Part shown: in pieces, positions 9,178 through 17,153 of the stretch
Position numbering within the stretch: position 1 is the stretch's first letter
How the letters are laid out: each line of letters starts with the position of its first letter
Assembly (NCBI RefSeq): GCF_030269515.1
Contig: NZ_BSTM01000011.1
Span: 1-64,000, forward strand
From: Actinomadura sp. NBRC 104412
GTDB lineage: Bacteria > Actinomycetota > Actinomycetes > Streptosporangiales > Streptosporangiaceae
DNA: 64,000 nucleotides
Direction of reading: 5' to 3'
Translations under genes and position numbers: made by a program
Notes under the pieces: model-generated
What the model was told of the DNA's origin: nothing
Database searches by the model: none
What the model saw: the letters and a program-made list of their open reading frames with translations, nothing else

Positions 9178-9989
9178 CGGGCGCGCATGCGGTCGACGAA
9201 CAGCCGCGCGGCGCGTACCGCCAGGGCCGGGTTGAGCCGGGCCGCCCGCCAGGCCGCGCGGCCGTTGGCGGGCGCGACGATGAGCGCCTGGTTGCGGCGG
9301 ACGCCGCGCATGATGTCGCGCGCCAGCTTCTCGGGGGTGTAGAGGCGGGGCGCCGCCCTGGCGATGTCGGCCTTGGCGTCCCCGCTCAGCCGGGTCTCGG
9401 GAAGGCCGGGGTTGACGTTGACCAGCAGCGGGGTGTCAACGAAGCCGGGGCACACCACGCTGACCTTGACCCCGCGTCCCGCCGCCTCGGCGCGCAGGCC
9501 GAGGGACAGGCCGACGACGGCGTGCTTGGTCGCCGTGTAGGGGATGCCGGCCGGCATCGGCACCAGCCCGGCCAGCGACGCGGTGTTGACGATGTGCCCC
9601 GACCCCTGCTCCAGCATGATCGGGTACGCGGCGTGCACGCCGTGGACCACGCCCTTGAGGTTGATGTCGATGGCGCGGTTCCAGTGGTCGAGGGTCAGTT
9701 CCTCGGCCAGCCCGCCGACCGCGATCCCCGCGTTGTTGAAGACCAGGTCGAGCCGCCGGTGCTCGTCCCGTACGCCCTGGTAGGTCGCGGCCACCGCGGC
9801 GGCGTCGGTGACGTCGAGCGCCGCGGCGGCGGCCTTGCCGCGGCCGAGGGTGTTGAGCCGGTCGGCGACCCTGTGGGCGCCGTCGGCGTCGATGTCGGTG
9901 ACGAGGACGGTGTCGCCGCGGGCCACCAGCGCGGTGGCGATCGCCCGGCCGATGCCGGACGCGCCGCCGGTCACGACGGCGACGCTCAC
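9162..9989 (-). CDS. Short-chain dehydrogenase/reductase (SDR)
   Basis: A classical SDR of 275 residues. The NAD(P)-binding loop 'TGGASGIGR' lies near residues 7-15, 'NNAG' near 87, the catalytic serine in 'IVNTASLAG', and the YxxxK motif in 'YTATKHAVVG' near residue 155. The C-terminal extension with Arg-rich helices resembles SDRs that act on hydrophobic substrates. The GTG start overlaps the diiron oxygenase stop by four bases (GTGA), making it the third gene of the TetR-oxygenase-SDR operon. An oxidation/reduction step on a lipid or aromatic substrate is inferred from the context. Confidence 0.93.
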   Translation of the reverse strand: MSVAVVTGGASGIGRAIATALVARGDTVLVTDIDADGAHRVADRLNTLGRGKAAAAALDVTDAAAVAATYQGVRDEHRRLDLVFNNAGIAVGGLAEELTLDHWNRAIDINLKGVVHGVHAAYPIMLEQGSGHIVNTASLAGLVPMPAGIPYTATKHAVVGLSLGLRAEAAGRGVKVSVVCPGFVDTPLLVNVNPGLPETRLSGDAKADIARAAPRLYTPEKLARDIMRGVRRNQALIVAPANGRAAWRAARLNPALAVRAARLFVDRMRARQPGL

Positions 9990-11023
9990 CGTGCCGCCCG
10001 CTCGTCCGGGGAGGCCGCGCCCGGGGCGGGTCGCCCGGCGGCCTGGCCGCGCCGGACGCCGGGCTCGTCCCAGACGCCCATCAGCTTCCACAGCCGCTTG
10101 CCGACCGGGGTGACGAGGCCGAGTTCGGCGAGCAGGTCGCGGACCTTGCCGACCGAGTCGCTGAGGTCGTCGCGGTGGTCGCCGCCCCGGTACGCGGCGC
10201 GCACGACGTCCCTGGGGATGCCGAAGTGCCGCACCATCGGTCCGGGCGGTGACAGCATGATCCGCGCCATCCGGCCCAGGATCAGCGGGCTGAGCAGGGC
10301 GATCATCTGGCGCTTGGGGCGGGACAGGCTCGGCACCCGGTGCTTGAGGTAGTGCCTGGCGAAGGAGATGTGGCGGGCCTCCTCCGCGACGTGGATCCTG
10401 ATGATGGCCTCTTCGAGCGGGTGCTTGACGTGCCCGCCCTTGAGCAACTGCCGCTGCTTGTAGTCGATCGGGTCCTCGCCGCCCAGCACGAAGACGAAGA
10501 ACAGCTCGGTGCTGACCAGCGGGATCCAGGGGACGACCTGCGCCAGCGCGGTGAGCGCGCGGGGCATGCCGCGGATCGGCAGCCCGGTGCGGTTCACGAA
10601 CTCCTGGAACATCATCCCGTGGTGACATTCCTCGGTGGTCTCGTGGTACACGTACCGGAACTCCGGGCGCCCGTTGGGCAGCCAGTAGGCGTAGTTGAGC
10701 AGCCCGCGCTTGAGCAGGTTCTCGAACTGGAGGCCGATCTTCATGGCGGTGGCGACCCGCCACAGCCCGATCCGCGCCTGGACCTCGGGGGGCTGCGACC
10801 GGTACCACTCGGTGCGGCCGAGGTGGTCCTCGTCGGTCAGGATCCAGCGCGGGTCCTCGGGGTCGATCGCGTACTCGGGGTCGTCCCAGGGGATGTCGGC
10901 GTAGGCTTCCCAGTGCTTGTCGACCGACGCCTTGTTCAGCCGGTCGATGACGCCGTAGTAGGACGTGCGGTCCTTGACCTGCTCGCGGACTTCCTCGGCG
11001 AGGCGGGTCGGTGCCTTGGTCAT
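9986..11023 (-). CDS. AurF-type diiron oxygenase / metal-dependent hydrolase
   Basis: The protein of 345 residues is helical and carries two diiron-binding motifs: 'YHETTEECHHG' near residue 126 and 'HVAEEARHISFARHYL' near residue 210, the E-ExxH pattern of AurF-like ferritin-fold oxygenases. These enzymes activate O2 for N-oxidation or hydroxylation; many homologues have unknown substrates. The ATG overlaps the upstream TetR gene by four bases (ATGA), and the SDR gene overlaps its end in the same way. It is probably soluble or membrane-peripheral. Family is well supported; substrate is unknown. Confidence 0.85.
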   Translation of the reverse strand: MTKAPTRLAEEVREQVKDRTSYYGVIDRLNKASVDKHWEAYADIPWDDPEYAIDPEDPRWILTDEDHLGRTEWYRSQPPEVQARIGLWRVATAMKIGLQFENLLKRGLLNYAYWLPNGRPEFRYVYHETTEECHHGMMFQEFVNRTGLPIRGMPRALTALAQVVPWIPLVSTELFFVFVLGGEDPIDYKQRQLLKGGHVKHPLEEAIIRIHVAEEARHISFARHYLKHRVPSLSRPKRQMIALLSPLILGRMARIMLSPPGPMVRHFGIPRDVVRAAYRGGDHRDDLSDSVGKVRDLLAELGLVTPVGKRLWKLMGVWDEPGVRRGQAAGRPAPGAASPDERAAR

Positions 11024-11736
11024 TGCGCGTGCTCCCTGGCTGGCTGATGGGGCGTACGGGATGCCGGCGGGTTCTCGGCCACCGGTACCGCCGGGGCTGC
11101 GGGTTCGGGGACGATCAGCCGGGCGAAGTCCTTGAGCCTGGCGAGCACCGCGGCCTGGTGGCCGGAGGCATCGCCGTCCAGCGAGTTCTGCAGGGACAGC
11201 CCGACCAGCAGCGCGAACAGGGCGCGGATCAGCGTGTCGACCTGGTCCTCGGGCAGCGTCTCGGGGAACAGCCCGTGGAAGACCTCCTTGACGATCCGCA
11301 CCACCCGTTCGCTGAGGTCGACGCTGAGCCCGCGCAGCTCCTCGTCGGTGCGCCCGGCCAGTGCCAGCTCCAGCAACGCGACGGCGGGGGGCGTGCGGAT
11401 GGTGTCCCAGAACAGGTCGATGGCGCCCGCGACGTCGCGCCGTTCGGCGGGCAGCGCGTCGAACGCCTCCTCGTACTCGGCGCGCAGCCGGTCGAGCAGG
11501 TGCTCCAGCGCGGCCGCGACCAGCGCCATCTTGGTGGGGTAGTGGTGCTGCTGCGCGCCGCGCGACACCCCGGCCCGCCGGGCGACCTCGGTGGTGGACA
11601 GGCCGGACCAGCCGACGTCGGCCAGCGCGTCCGCGGTGGCCGCCATCAGCCGGCGGCGGGTCTCGGCGCGGCGCTGCTCCTGGGTGCGGCGCCCGCCCGG
11701 GTGCCGGTGGGGGCGTGGCCGCTTGCTCGCTGACAC
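11020..11736 (-). CDS. TetR-family transcriptional regulator
   Basis: The protein of 238 residues has an N-terminal helix-turn-helix, 'GLSTTEVARRAGVSRGAQQHH', split over residues about 45-66, and a helical ligand-binding domain. A Pro/Ala-rich C-terminal tail follows after residue 215. The GTG at 11736 is the best placed start for a TetR N-terminal arm, though no strong Shine-Dalgarno sequence precedes it. It is the first gene of the TetR-diiron oxygenase-SDR operon and faces away from the ABC exporter operon at 11888. A perfect inverted repeat lies 29 bases upstream, so autoregulation is likely. Confidence 0.93.
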   Translation of the reverse strand: MSASKRPRPHRHPGGRRTQEQRRAETRRRLMAATADALADVGWSGLSTTEVARRAGVSRGAQQHHYPTKMALVAAALEHLLDRLRAEYEEAFDALPAERRDVAGAIDLFWDTIRTPPAVALLELALAGRTDEELRGLSVDLSERVVRIVKEVFHGLFPETLPEDQVDTLIRALFALLVGLSLQNSLDGDASGHQAAVLARLKDFARLIVPEPAAPAVPVAENPPASRTPHQPAREHAQ

Positions 11737-11764
11737 GTCTTCGACGGTAGGAGCGGGGCAAGAA

Positions 11765-11782
11765 ACAAGCAAGGCTGCTTGT
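11765..11782. promoter_or_regulatory. Candidate TetR operator (inverted repeat)
   Basis: Perfect 7-base arms 'acaagca' and 'tgcttgt' flank a 4-base spacer, in the 150-base divergent region between the TetR gene and the ABC exporter. Size and placement fit a TetR dimer site that could control both operons. Binding itself is inferred. Confidence 0.65.
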
Positions 11783-11887
11783 AATGTTGCCCCGGTCACA
11801 GATTGGACGCGACGTCTGATAAAAGCGCGGCCGTACGACCGCTGACGTAGGGGAACCCGCGCGCATGCGACCGGAGGAGCAGTCCGG

Positions 11888-12766
11888 GTGACGCTCCTCA
11901 CCCGACGACGGGGAGCATGCCGTCCCGCGACCATCACGGCCATGGAACGCACGGCACAGGCACGAACACAGGCACAGGTACAGGCACAGGCACAGGCAGG
12001 GAACGCGACGAAGGAGCCGCCGGAAGGGACGGCGGCACACCAGGAGGGCGGGGCGCGCACCGTCCGCCTCACCAAGAGCTACGGGACGGGCGACACGGCG
12101 GTGCGCGCCCTCGACGAGGTCACGGTGACCTTCCCGAAGGGACGGTTCACCGCGATCATGGGGCCGTCCGGGGCGGGGAAGTCCACGCTGATGCACTGCG
12201 TGGCGGGCCTGGACGCCCCGACCTCCGGGCAGGTCTACGTCGGCGGCCAGGAGCTCGGCGCGCTGTCGGACCGGGCGCTGACCCGGCTGCGGCGGGAGCG
12301 GATCGGGTTCGTCTTCCAGGCGTTCAACCTGCTCCCCACGCTGACCGCCAGGGACAACATCACGCTGCCGCTCACCCTCGCCGGCCGCCGTCCCGACGCG
12401 GAGTGGCTGGAGACGGTGGTGCGGATCCTGCGGCTCGGCGACCGGCTGGCGCACCGTCCCGCCGAGCTGTCCGGCGGCCAGCAGCAGCGCGTCGCGCTGG
12501 CCCGCGCGCTGATCACGCGCCCGGAGATCGTCTTCGCGGACGAGCCCACCGGCAACCTCGACTCCCGAACCGGCACCGAGGTGCTGGACCTGCTCAGGGG
12601 CGCCGTGGACGACCTGGGCCAGACCGTCACCATGGTCACCCACGACCCGGTCGCGGCGGCCCGCGCCGACGCGGTCGTCTTCCTGTCGGACGGCCGGGTG
12701 GTCGACGTCATGCGCGACCCGGCCCCGGCCACAGTCCTGGACCGGATGCGAGGTCTCACGTCATGA
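11888..12766 (+). CDS. ABC transporter ATP-binding protein (LolD/MacB type)
   Basis: The ATPase has the Walker A 'GPSGAGKST', Q-loop 'FVFQAFNLLPTL', signature 'LSGGQQQRVALARA' and Walker B 'IVFADEPTGNLDS' of the MacB/LolD class that works with FtsX-like permeases. Two starts are possible. GTG 11888 has GGAGG ten bases upstream. ATG 11942 has a weaker site but lies closer to the conserved domain. Residues just after ATG 11942 are a low-complexity Ala-Gln run encoded by hexanucleotide repeats. The stop overlaps the permease ATG by four bases. It powers export or lipid/lipoprotein extraction; substrate unknown. Confidence 0.93.
   Translation: MTLLTRRRGACRPATITAMERTAQARTQAQVQAQAQAGNATKEPPEGTAAHQEGGARTVRLTKSYGTGDTAVRALDEVTVTFPKGRFTAIMGPSGAGKSTLMHCVAGLDAPTSGQVYVGGQELGALSDRALTRLRRERIGFVFQAFNLLPTLTARDNITLPLTLAGRRPDAEWLETVVRILRLGDRLAHRPAELSGGQQQRVALARALITRPEIVFADEPTGNLDSRTGTEVLDLLRGAVDDLGQTVTMVTHDPVAAARADAVVFLSDGRVVDVMRDPAPATVLDRMRGLTS
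11953..11998 (+). repeat. Imperfect hexanucleotide repeat (GGCACA-like)
   Basis: About seven imperfect units of 'ggcaca'/'ggtaca' lie in tandem at the 5' end of the ABC ATPase gene and encode alternating Ala/Gln. Copy number could vary by slippage; because the unit is six bases the frame would be kept. Confidence 0.7.
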
Positions 12767-15270
12767 GAAGCCTGGCGATCAAGGAGTTGTGGGGGCGGCG
12801 CCGTCGGCTGGTGGCGGCCCTGGTGGGGGTCTTCCTGGGCGTGGCGTTCCTCACCGGGACGCTCGTCCTGGGCGACACGCTGTCGCGGAGCATCGACGGG
12901 TTCTTCGCCCGCGCCTACGCCGACACCGATGTGAGCGTGCGGAACGCGACGCAGGTGACGAACGCGCCGGGACGGCTGCGCGGTGAGATCGACGCGTCCG
13001 CGGTGGACCGGATCGCCCGGGTGCCGGGCGCGGCGAACGTGCAGCCGGTCATCCAGGGCTCCGGCCAACTGCTGGCCAAGGACGGGACGGTGATCAACGC
13101 ACGCGGTCCGCGCACGGCGGGCAACTGGATCGACGACCCGGCGCTGAACCCGTACCGCGTCGTCGAAGGCCGGGCGCCGCGCACCCCGGACGAGGTCGTG
13201 ATCGACCGCAGGTTCGCCCGCGACGGCCACCTGCGCGTCGGGGACCGGACGGCGGTCCTGACGCCGCGCCGGACGCCGGTCACGGTGGTCGGGATCACCC
13301 GGTTCGGGGACCAGGACGCCTTCGGCCAGGCCCAGTTCACGGCCTTCTCCCTGGAGGGCGCGCGGCGGCACGTCGGCCGCGACCCGTCCAGGATCACCGG
13401 CGTGCTGGTCAGGGCGGCGGAGGGCGTGAGCCAGGAGGAGCTGGCCGCCAGGATCCGTCCTGTCCTGCCTCAAGGCGCCGAGGCGGTGACGGGACGGGTG
13501 CTGGCCAGGGAGGGCCAGGAGACGGTCGAGAAGGGCTTCCTGTCGGCGTTCCGGCTGGCGCTGGCGGCGTTCGGCGCGGTGGCCCTGCTCGTGGCGGCGT
13601 TCAGCATCCACAACACCTTCGCGATCACGGTGGCGCAGCGCACGAGGGAGTCGGCGCTGCTGCGGGCCGTGGGCGCCTCGCGGCGCCAGGTGCTGGCGCT
13701 GGTGGCGGCCGAGGCCATGGTGGTGGGCGTGGTGGCGACGCTGGCCGGGCTGGCGGGCGGCATCGGCTGCGCGCAACTGCTGAAGACGCTGCTCGCCGAG
13801 GGCGGCGCCGGTCTGACGGTACGGGGACTGGTGATCACCCCGGCCGGCCTGCTGATCGCCGCGCTGGTCGGGGTGGTGGTGACGCTGCTGGCGGCGCTGT
13901 CCCCGGCGGTGCGGGCGTCCCGGGTGGCGCCGCTGGCCGCGATGCGCGAGGTCGCCACCGAGCGCACGGTCCGCCCGTCCGCGGCGCGGGCGGTGGCCGG
14001 CGTGACGCTGGCGGCGGTCGCGCTCGGCGCCGTGGTCGCGGGCGCGCTGGCCGGGTCGCTGCCGCTGACCGGCGGCGGCGCGGTGATGCTGCTGGCGGTC
14101 ATGGTGATGCTCGGCCCGGTCGCCGCCCGTCCCGCCGCGGCCCTGGCCGGCGCTCCCGCCGCGCGGCTGCGCGGGGTGCCGGGACGGCTGGCCCGCGACA
14201 ACGCGGCCCGCGGCCCGCGCCGCACGGCGGGCGCCGCGACGGCGCTGATGGTGGGCGTCGGGGTCGTCACCCTGATGACGGTGTTCGCGGGGTCGCTGCG
14301 CGCGTCCGTGGAGGACGGCGTCGCCGGCTCGTTCCGCGACGGGCTGATCATCAACGGCGGCACCAACGACACGGGCGGGTTCGGCACGGACCTGACCGAC
14401 GCGGCGGCGCGGCTGCCGCAGGTCGAGGCCGCCGCCGGGATCGGGCGCGGCAACGCCCGGCTGGCCGGGGAGAACGCGGGCGTCCGCGTGGCCGACCCGG
14501 CACGGCTCGGCCGGGTCCTGGACCTGGACGTGACCGCGGGCGCGCTGTCGGACACGCTGGCGGTGTCGGAGGAGGCGGCGGCCGAGCGCGGCTGGCGGGT
14601 CGGGACGCCGGTGCCCGTCCTGTACGCCGACGGTTCGCGGCAGACCCTCACGGTCGGCGCCGTCTACCGGAACGCCGACGTCGCGGGCGACTACCTCATC
14701 CCCCGGACGGCCTGGAACGCGCACAACGGGCGGTCGCTGGACGGCATGGCGTTCGTCAAGCTGCGTCCGGGTGCCTCCGAGGCCGAGGCGCGCGACGCGA
14801 TCAGCGCGCTGGCCCGCCCGCACGGGGCGCCGCCCGTCCAGGACCGGGACGGCTACGTGGCCGCGCAGACCGCCGACATGAGCACCTTCCTGAGCATCGT
14901 GTACGGGATGCTCGCGCTGGCGATCGTGATCGCGCTGCTCGGCATCGCCAACACGCTGTCGCTCTCCGTCCACGAGCGCACCAGGGAGCTGGGGCTGCTG
15001 CGGGCCGTCGGCGCGACCCGTCCCCAGGTCCGGTCGATGGTGCGGTGGGAAGCGGTGATCGTGGCGCTGTTCGGCACGGCCGGCGGCGCGGGGCTCGGGC
15101 TGTTCGCCGGCTGGGGCCTCACCCGCGCGATGGGCGATCCGTTCGCGGCCCTGCCCGTCCAGCTCGGGACGATCGTCCTGGTGGGCGCGGTGGCGGGGGT
15201 CCTGGCGTCCGTCCGCCCGGCCCGCCGCGCCGCGGCGAGGGGCGTCCTCGACTCGATCGCGGCGCCCTGA
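12763..15270 (+). CDS. FtsX-like ABC transporter permease (MacB family)
   Basis: The permease of 835 residues has a transmembrane helix near residues 17-38, a large external domain to about residue 260, three helices at about 265-385 forming the first FtsX domain, a second half with further helices at about 410-520, another external domain, and a final FtsX domain at about 705-830. Typical segments are 'RTRESALLRAVGASRRQV' and 'RTRELGLLRAVGATRPQV', one per repeat. The gene is coupled to the ATPase by ATGA overlap and followed by a strong terminator, so the exporter is a two-gene operon. Confidence 0.93.
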   Translation: MRSLAIKELWGRRRRLVAALVGVFLGVAFLTGTLVLGDTLSRSIDGFFARAYADTDVSVRNATQVTNAPGRLRGEIDASAVDRIARVPGAANVQPVIQGSGQLLAKDGTVINARGPRTAGNWIDDPALNPYRVVEGRAPRTPDEVVIDRRFARDGHLRVGDRTAVLTPRRTPVTVVGITRFGDQDAFGQAQFTAFSLEGARRHVGRDPSRITGVLVRAAEGVSQEELAARIRPVLPQGAEAVTGRVLAREGQETVEKGFLSAFRLALAAFGAVALLVAAFSIHNTFAITVAQRTRESALLRAVGASRRQVLALVAAEAMVVGVVATLAGLAGGIGCAQLLKTLLAEGGAGLTVRGLVITPAGLLIAALVGVVVTLLAALSPAVRASRVAPLAAMREVATERTVRPSAARAVAGVTLAAVALGAVVAGALAGSLPLTGGGAVMLLAVMVMLGPVAARPAAALAGAPAARLRGVPGRLARDNAARGPRRTAGAATALMVGVGVVTLMTVFAGSLRASVEDGVAGSFRDGLIINGGTNDTGGFGTDLTDAAARLPQVEAAAGIGRGNARLAGENAGVRVADPARLGRVLDLDVTAGALSDTLAVSEEAAAERGWRVGTPVPVLYADGSRQTLTVGAVYRNADVAGDYLIPRTAWNAHNGRSLDGMAFVKLRPGASEAEARDAISALARPHGAPPVQDRDGYVAAQTADMSTFLSIVYGMLALAIVIALLGIANTLSLSVHERTRELGLLRAVGATRPQVRSMVRWEAVIVALFGTAGGAGLGLFAGWGLTRAMGDPFAALPVQLGTIVLVGAVAGVLASVRPARRAAARGVLDSIAAP

Positions 15271-15283
15271 GCGCCGGGCACGC

Positions 15284-15320
15284 GGCGTGCCGCCCGGTCC
15301 CCGAGGACGGGCGGCACGCC
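15284..15320 (+). terminator. Hairpin terminator of the ABC exporter operon
   Basis: Perfect 13-base arms 'ggcgtgccgcccg' and 'cgggcggcacgcc' enclose an 11-base loop, starting 14 bases after the permease stop codon. A short A run, but no T run, follows. Confidence 0.8.
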
Positions 15321-15389
15321 GTAAAAGTCCGGCATGGGCTTCACAGGGCCGGGCGGACGACGCTGATCGTCCGTGGCTAAGGTGGATCC

Positions 15390-16601
15390 ATGCAGGTCAT
15401 CCAGTCGGCCAAGCTGACCAACGTCTGTTACGACATCAGGGGACCGGTGCTGAGGCGGGCCAGGCAGCTGGAGGCGGAGGGGCAGAAGATCCTCAAGCTG
15501 CATATCGGCAACCCGGCGCCGTTCGGGTTCGAGGCCCCGCCCGAGCTGCTCCAGGACATGGTCCGCAACCTGCCCGAGGCGCACGGCTACAGCGACTCCA
15601 AGGGCATCCTGCCCGCCCGCCGCGCCGTGGCGCAGCGCTACCACGAGCAGGGCGTGGCCGGGGTGGACGTGGAGGACGTCTACCTGGGCAACGGCGTGTC
15701 CGAGCTGATCGTGATGACGCTCCAGGCGCTGCTGGACGACGGCGACCAGGTGCTGATCCCGGCGCCCGACTACCCGCTGTGGACGGCCGCGGTGTCGCTG
15801 TGCGGCGGCACGCCCGTCCACTACCTGTGCGACGAGGCCGCCGCCTGGGCGCCCGCGCTGGACGACATCGAGGCCAAGATCACCGACCGCACCAAGGCGA
15901 TCGTGATCATCAATCCGAACAACCCGACCGGCGCCGTCTACCCGCGCCCGGTGCTGGAGCGGATCGTGGAGCTGGCCCGCCGGCACCGGCTGATCATCTT
16001 CGCGGACGAGATCTACGACCGGATCCTCTACGACGACGCCGAGCACATCTCCATCGCCTCGCTGGCGCCCGACCTGCTGTGCCTCACCTTCGGCGGGCTG
16101 TCGAAGAACTACCGGGTCGCGGGCTTCCGCTCCGGCTGGGTCGTCCTGTCGGGGCCCATGGACGGCGCCGAGTCCTACATCGAGGGCCTGGAGATCCTGG
16201 CGAACATGCGGCTGTGCCCCAACGTCCCCGGGCAGCACGCCATCCAGGCGGCGCTCGGCGGCTACCAGAGCATCGGCGACCTGGTGCTGCCCACCGGGCG
16301 GCTGGGCGAGCAGCGCGACCGGGCGTGGAAGCTGCTGAACGGGCTCCCCGGCGTGTCCTGCGTCAAGCCGCAGGGCGCCCTGTACGTCTTCCCGCGGCTC
16401 GACCCGGAGATGTACCCGATCGAGGACGACGTCCGGTTCGCGTTCGACCTGCTGGAGCAGCAGCGGATCCTGGTCGTGCAGGGGACCGGGTTCAACTGGC
16501 CCGCCACCGACCACTTCCGGGTGGTGACGCTTCAGTACGCCGACGACCTGGAGGAGGCGATCGGGCGGATCGGCGACTTCCTGGAGACCCGGCGCCGCTG
16601 A
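15390..16601 (+). CDS. PLP-dependent aminotransferase, AlaA-like (class I/II)
   Basis: A 403-residue fold-type I aminotransferase. Features are 'LHIGNPAPFGF' near residue 33, 'YSDSKGI' near 66, 'NPNNPTGAVY' near 174, and the PLP lysine motif 'FGGLSKNYRVAGFRSGW' near residues 232-248. The N-terminal segment and 'IGNPAPFGF' are characteristic of the AlaA alanine/aspartate aminotransferase group (E. coli AlaA, M. tuberculosis AspC-annotated protein). It likely forms alanine from pyruvate and glutamate in the cytosol. The gene stands alone between the exporter terminator and the PPOx gene. Confidence 0.92.
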   Translation: MQVIQSAKLTNVCYDIRGPVLRRARQLEAEGQKILKLHIGNPAPFGFEAPPELLQDMVRNLPEAHGYSDSKGILPARRAVAQRYHEQGVAGVDVEDVYLGNGVSELIVMTLQALLDDGDQVLIPAPDYPLWTAAVSLCGGTPVHYLCDEAAAWAPALDDIEAKITDRTKAIVIINPNNPTGAVYPRPVLERIVELARRHRLIIFADEIYDRILYDDAEHISIASLAPDLLCLTFGGLSKNYRVAGFRSGWVVLSGPMDGAESYIEGLEILANMRLCPNVPGQHAIQAALGGYQSIGDLVLPTGRLGEQRDRAWKLLNGLPGVSCVKPQGALYVFPRLDPEMYPIEDDVRFAFDLLEQQRILVVQGTGFNWPATDHFRVVTLQYADDLEEAIGRIGDFLETRRR

Positions 16602-16694
16602 CGTCGGCCCGGTCCGGGGCGCGATCCGGTGCCGGGGCGCGATCCGTCCGCTTCGGGCCGCGTTGACGGCGGCGATAGGGGGAAGGGTCGGACC

Positions 16695-17153
16695 ATGAGC
16701 ACACCCGGGGGAGAGGGAACGGCCGGCCACTCGGTTCTGGAGTCGCTGGACCGTGAGGAGTGCCTGGAGCTGATCCGCGGCGGTGGGATCGGCAGGGTCG
16801 GCTTCGACGACGGCGAGGGCCCGACGGTGATCCCGGTGAACTTCGCCATGGACGGGGACGCCGTGGTGTTCCGCACCAGCCTGGAGGGGCGCCTCAACCA
16901 GAGCCTCGCGACCGCGATGACGGGCACCGCGATCCGCATCGCGTTCGAGGTGGACGAGATCAAGCCCGAGGAGCGCGCGGGCTGGAGCGTGCTGCTGCGC
17001 GGCGGCGGGCAGTACCTTCCCGACCACGAGCGCCCCGGTTTCCCGACGGTGGAGCCGTGGCCCGGCGGCGAGCGCCCCGTGTACATCCGGCTGGAGCCGC
17101 ACGAGGTCTCGGGCCGCCGCCTGCGCCCGCCCGAAGGGGACGGTTCGGGTTAG
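16695..17153 (+). CDS. Pyridoxamine 5'-phosphate oxidase-fold (flavin-binding) protein
   Basis: The protein of 152 residues has the split-barrel pattern of small actinobacterial PPOx-like proteins: 'LDREECLELIRGGGIGRVGF' in its first strand region, 'VIPVNFAMDGDAVVFRT' and a C-terminal Arg/Pro-rich end. Members bind FMN, F420 or haem, and sequence alone does not tell which. ATG 16695 is chosen, the in-frame upstream extension being low-complexity. The stop overlaps the convergent dinG stop region by four bases (17150-17153). Confidence 0.87.
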   Translation: MSTPGGEGTAGHSVLESLDREECLELIRGGGIGRVGFDDGEGPTVIPVNFAMDGDAVVFRTSLEGRLNQSLATAMTGTAIRIAFEVDEIKPEERAGWSVLLRGGGQYLPDHERPGFPTVEPWPGGERPVYIRLEPHEVSGRRLRPPEGDGSG

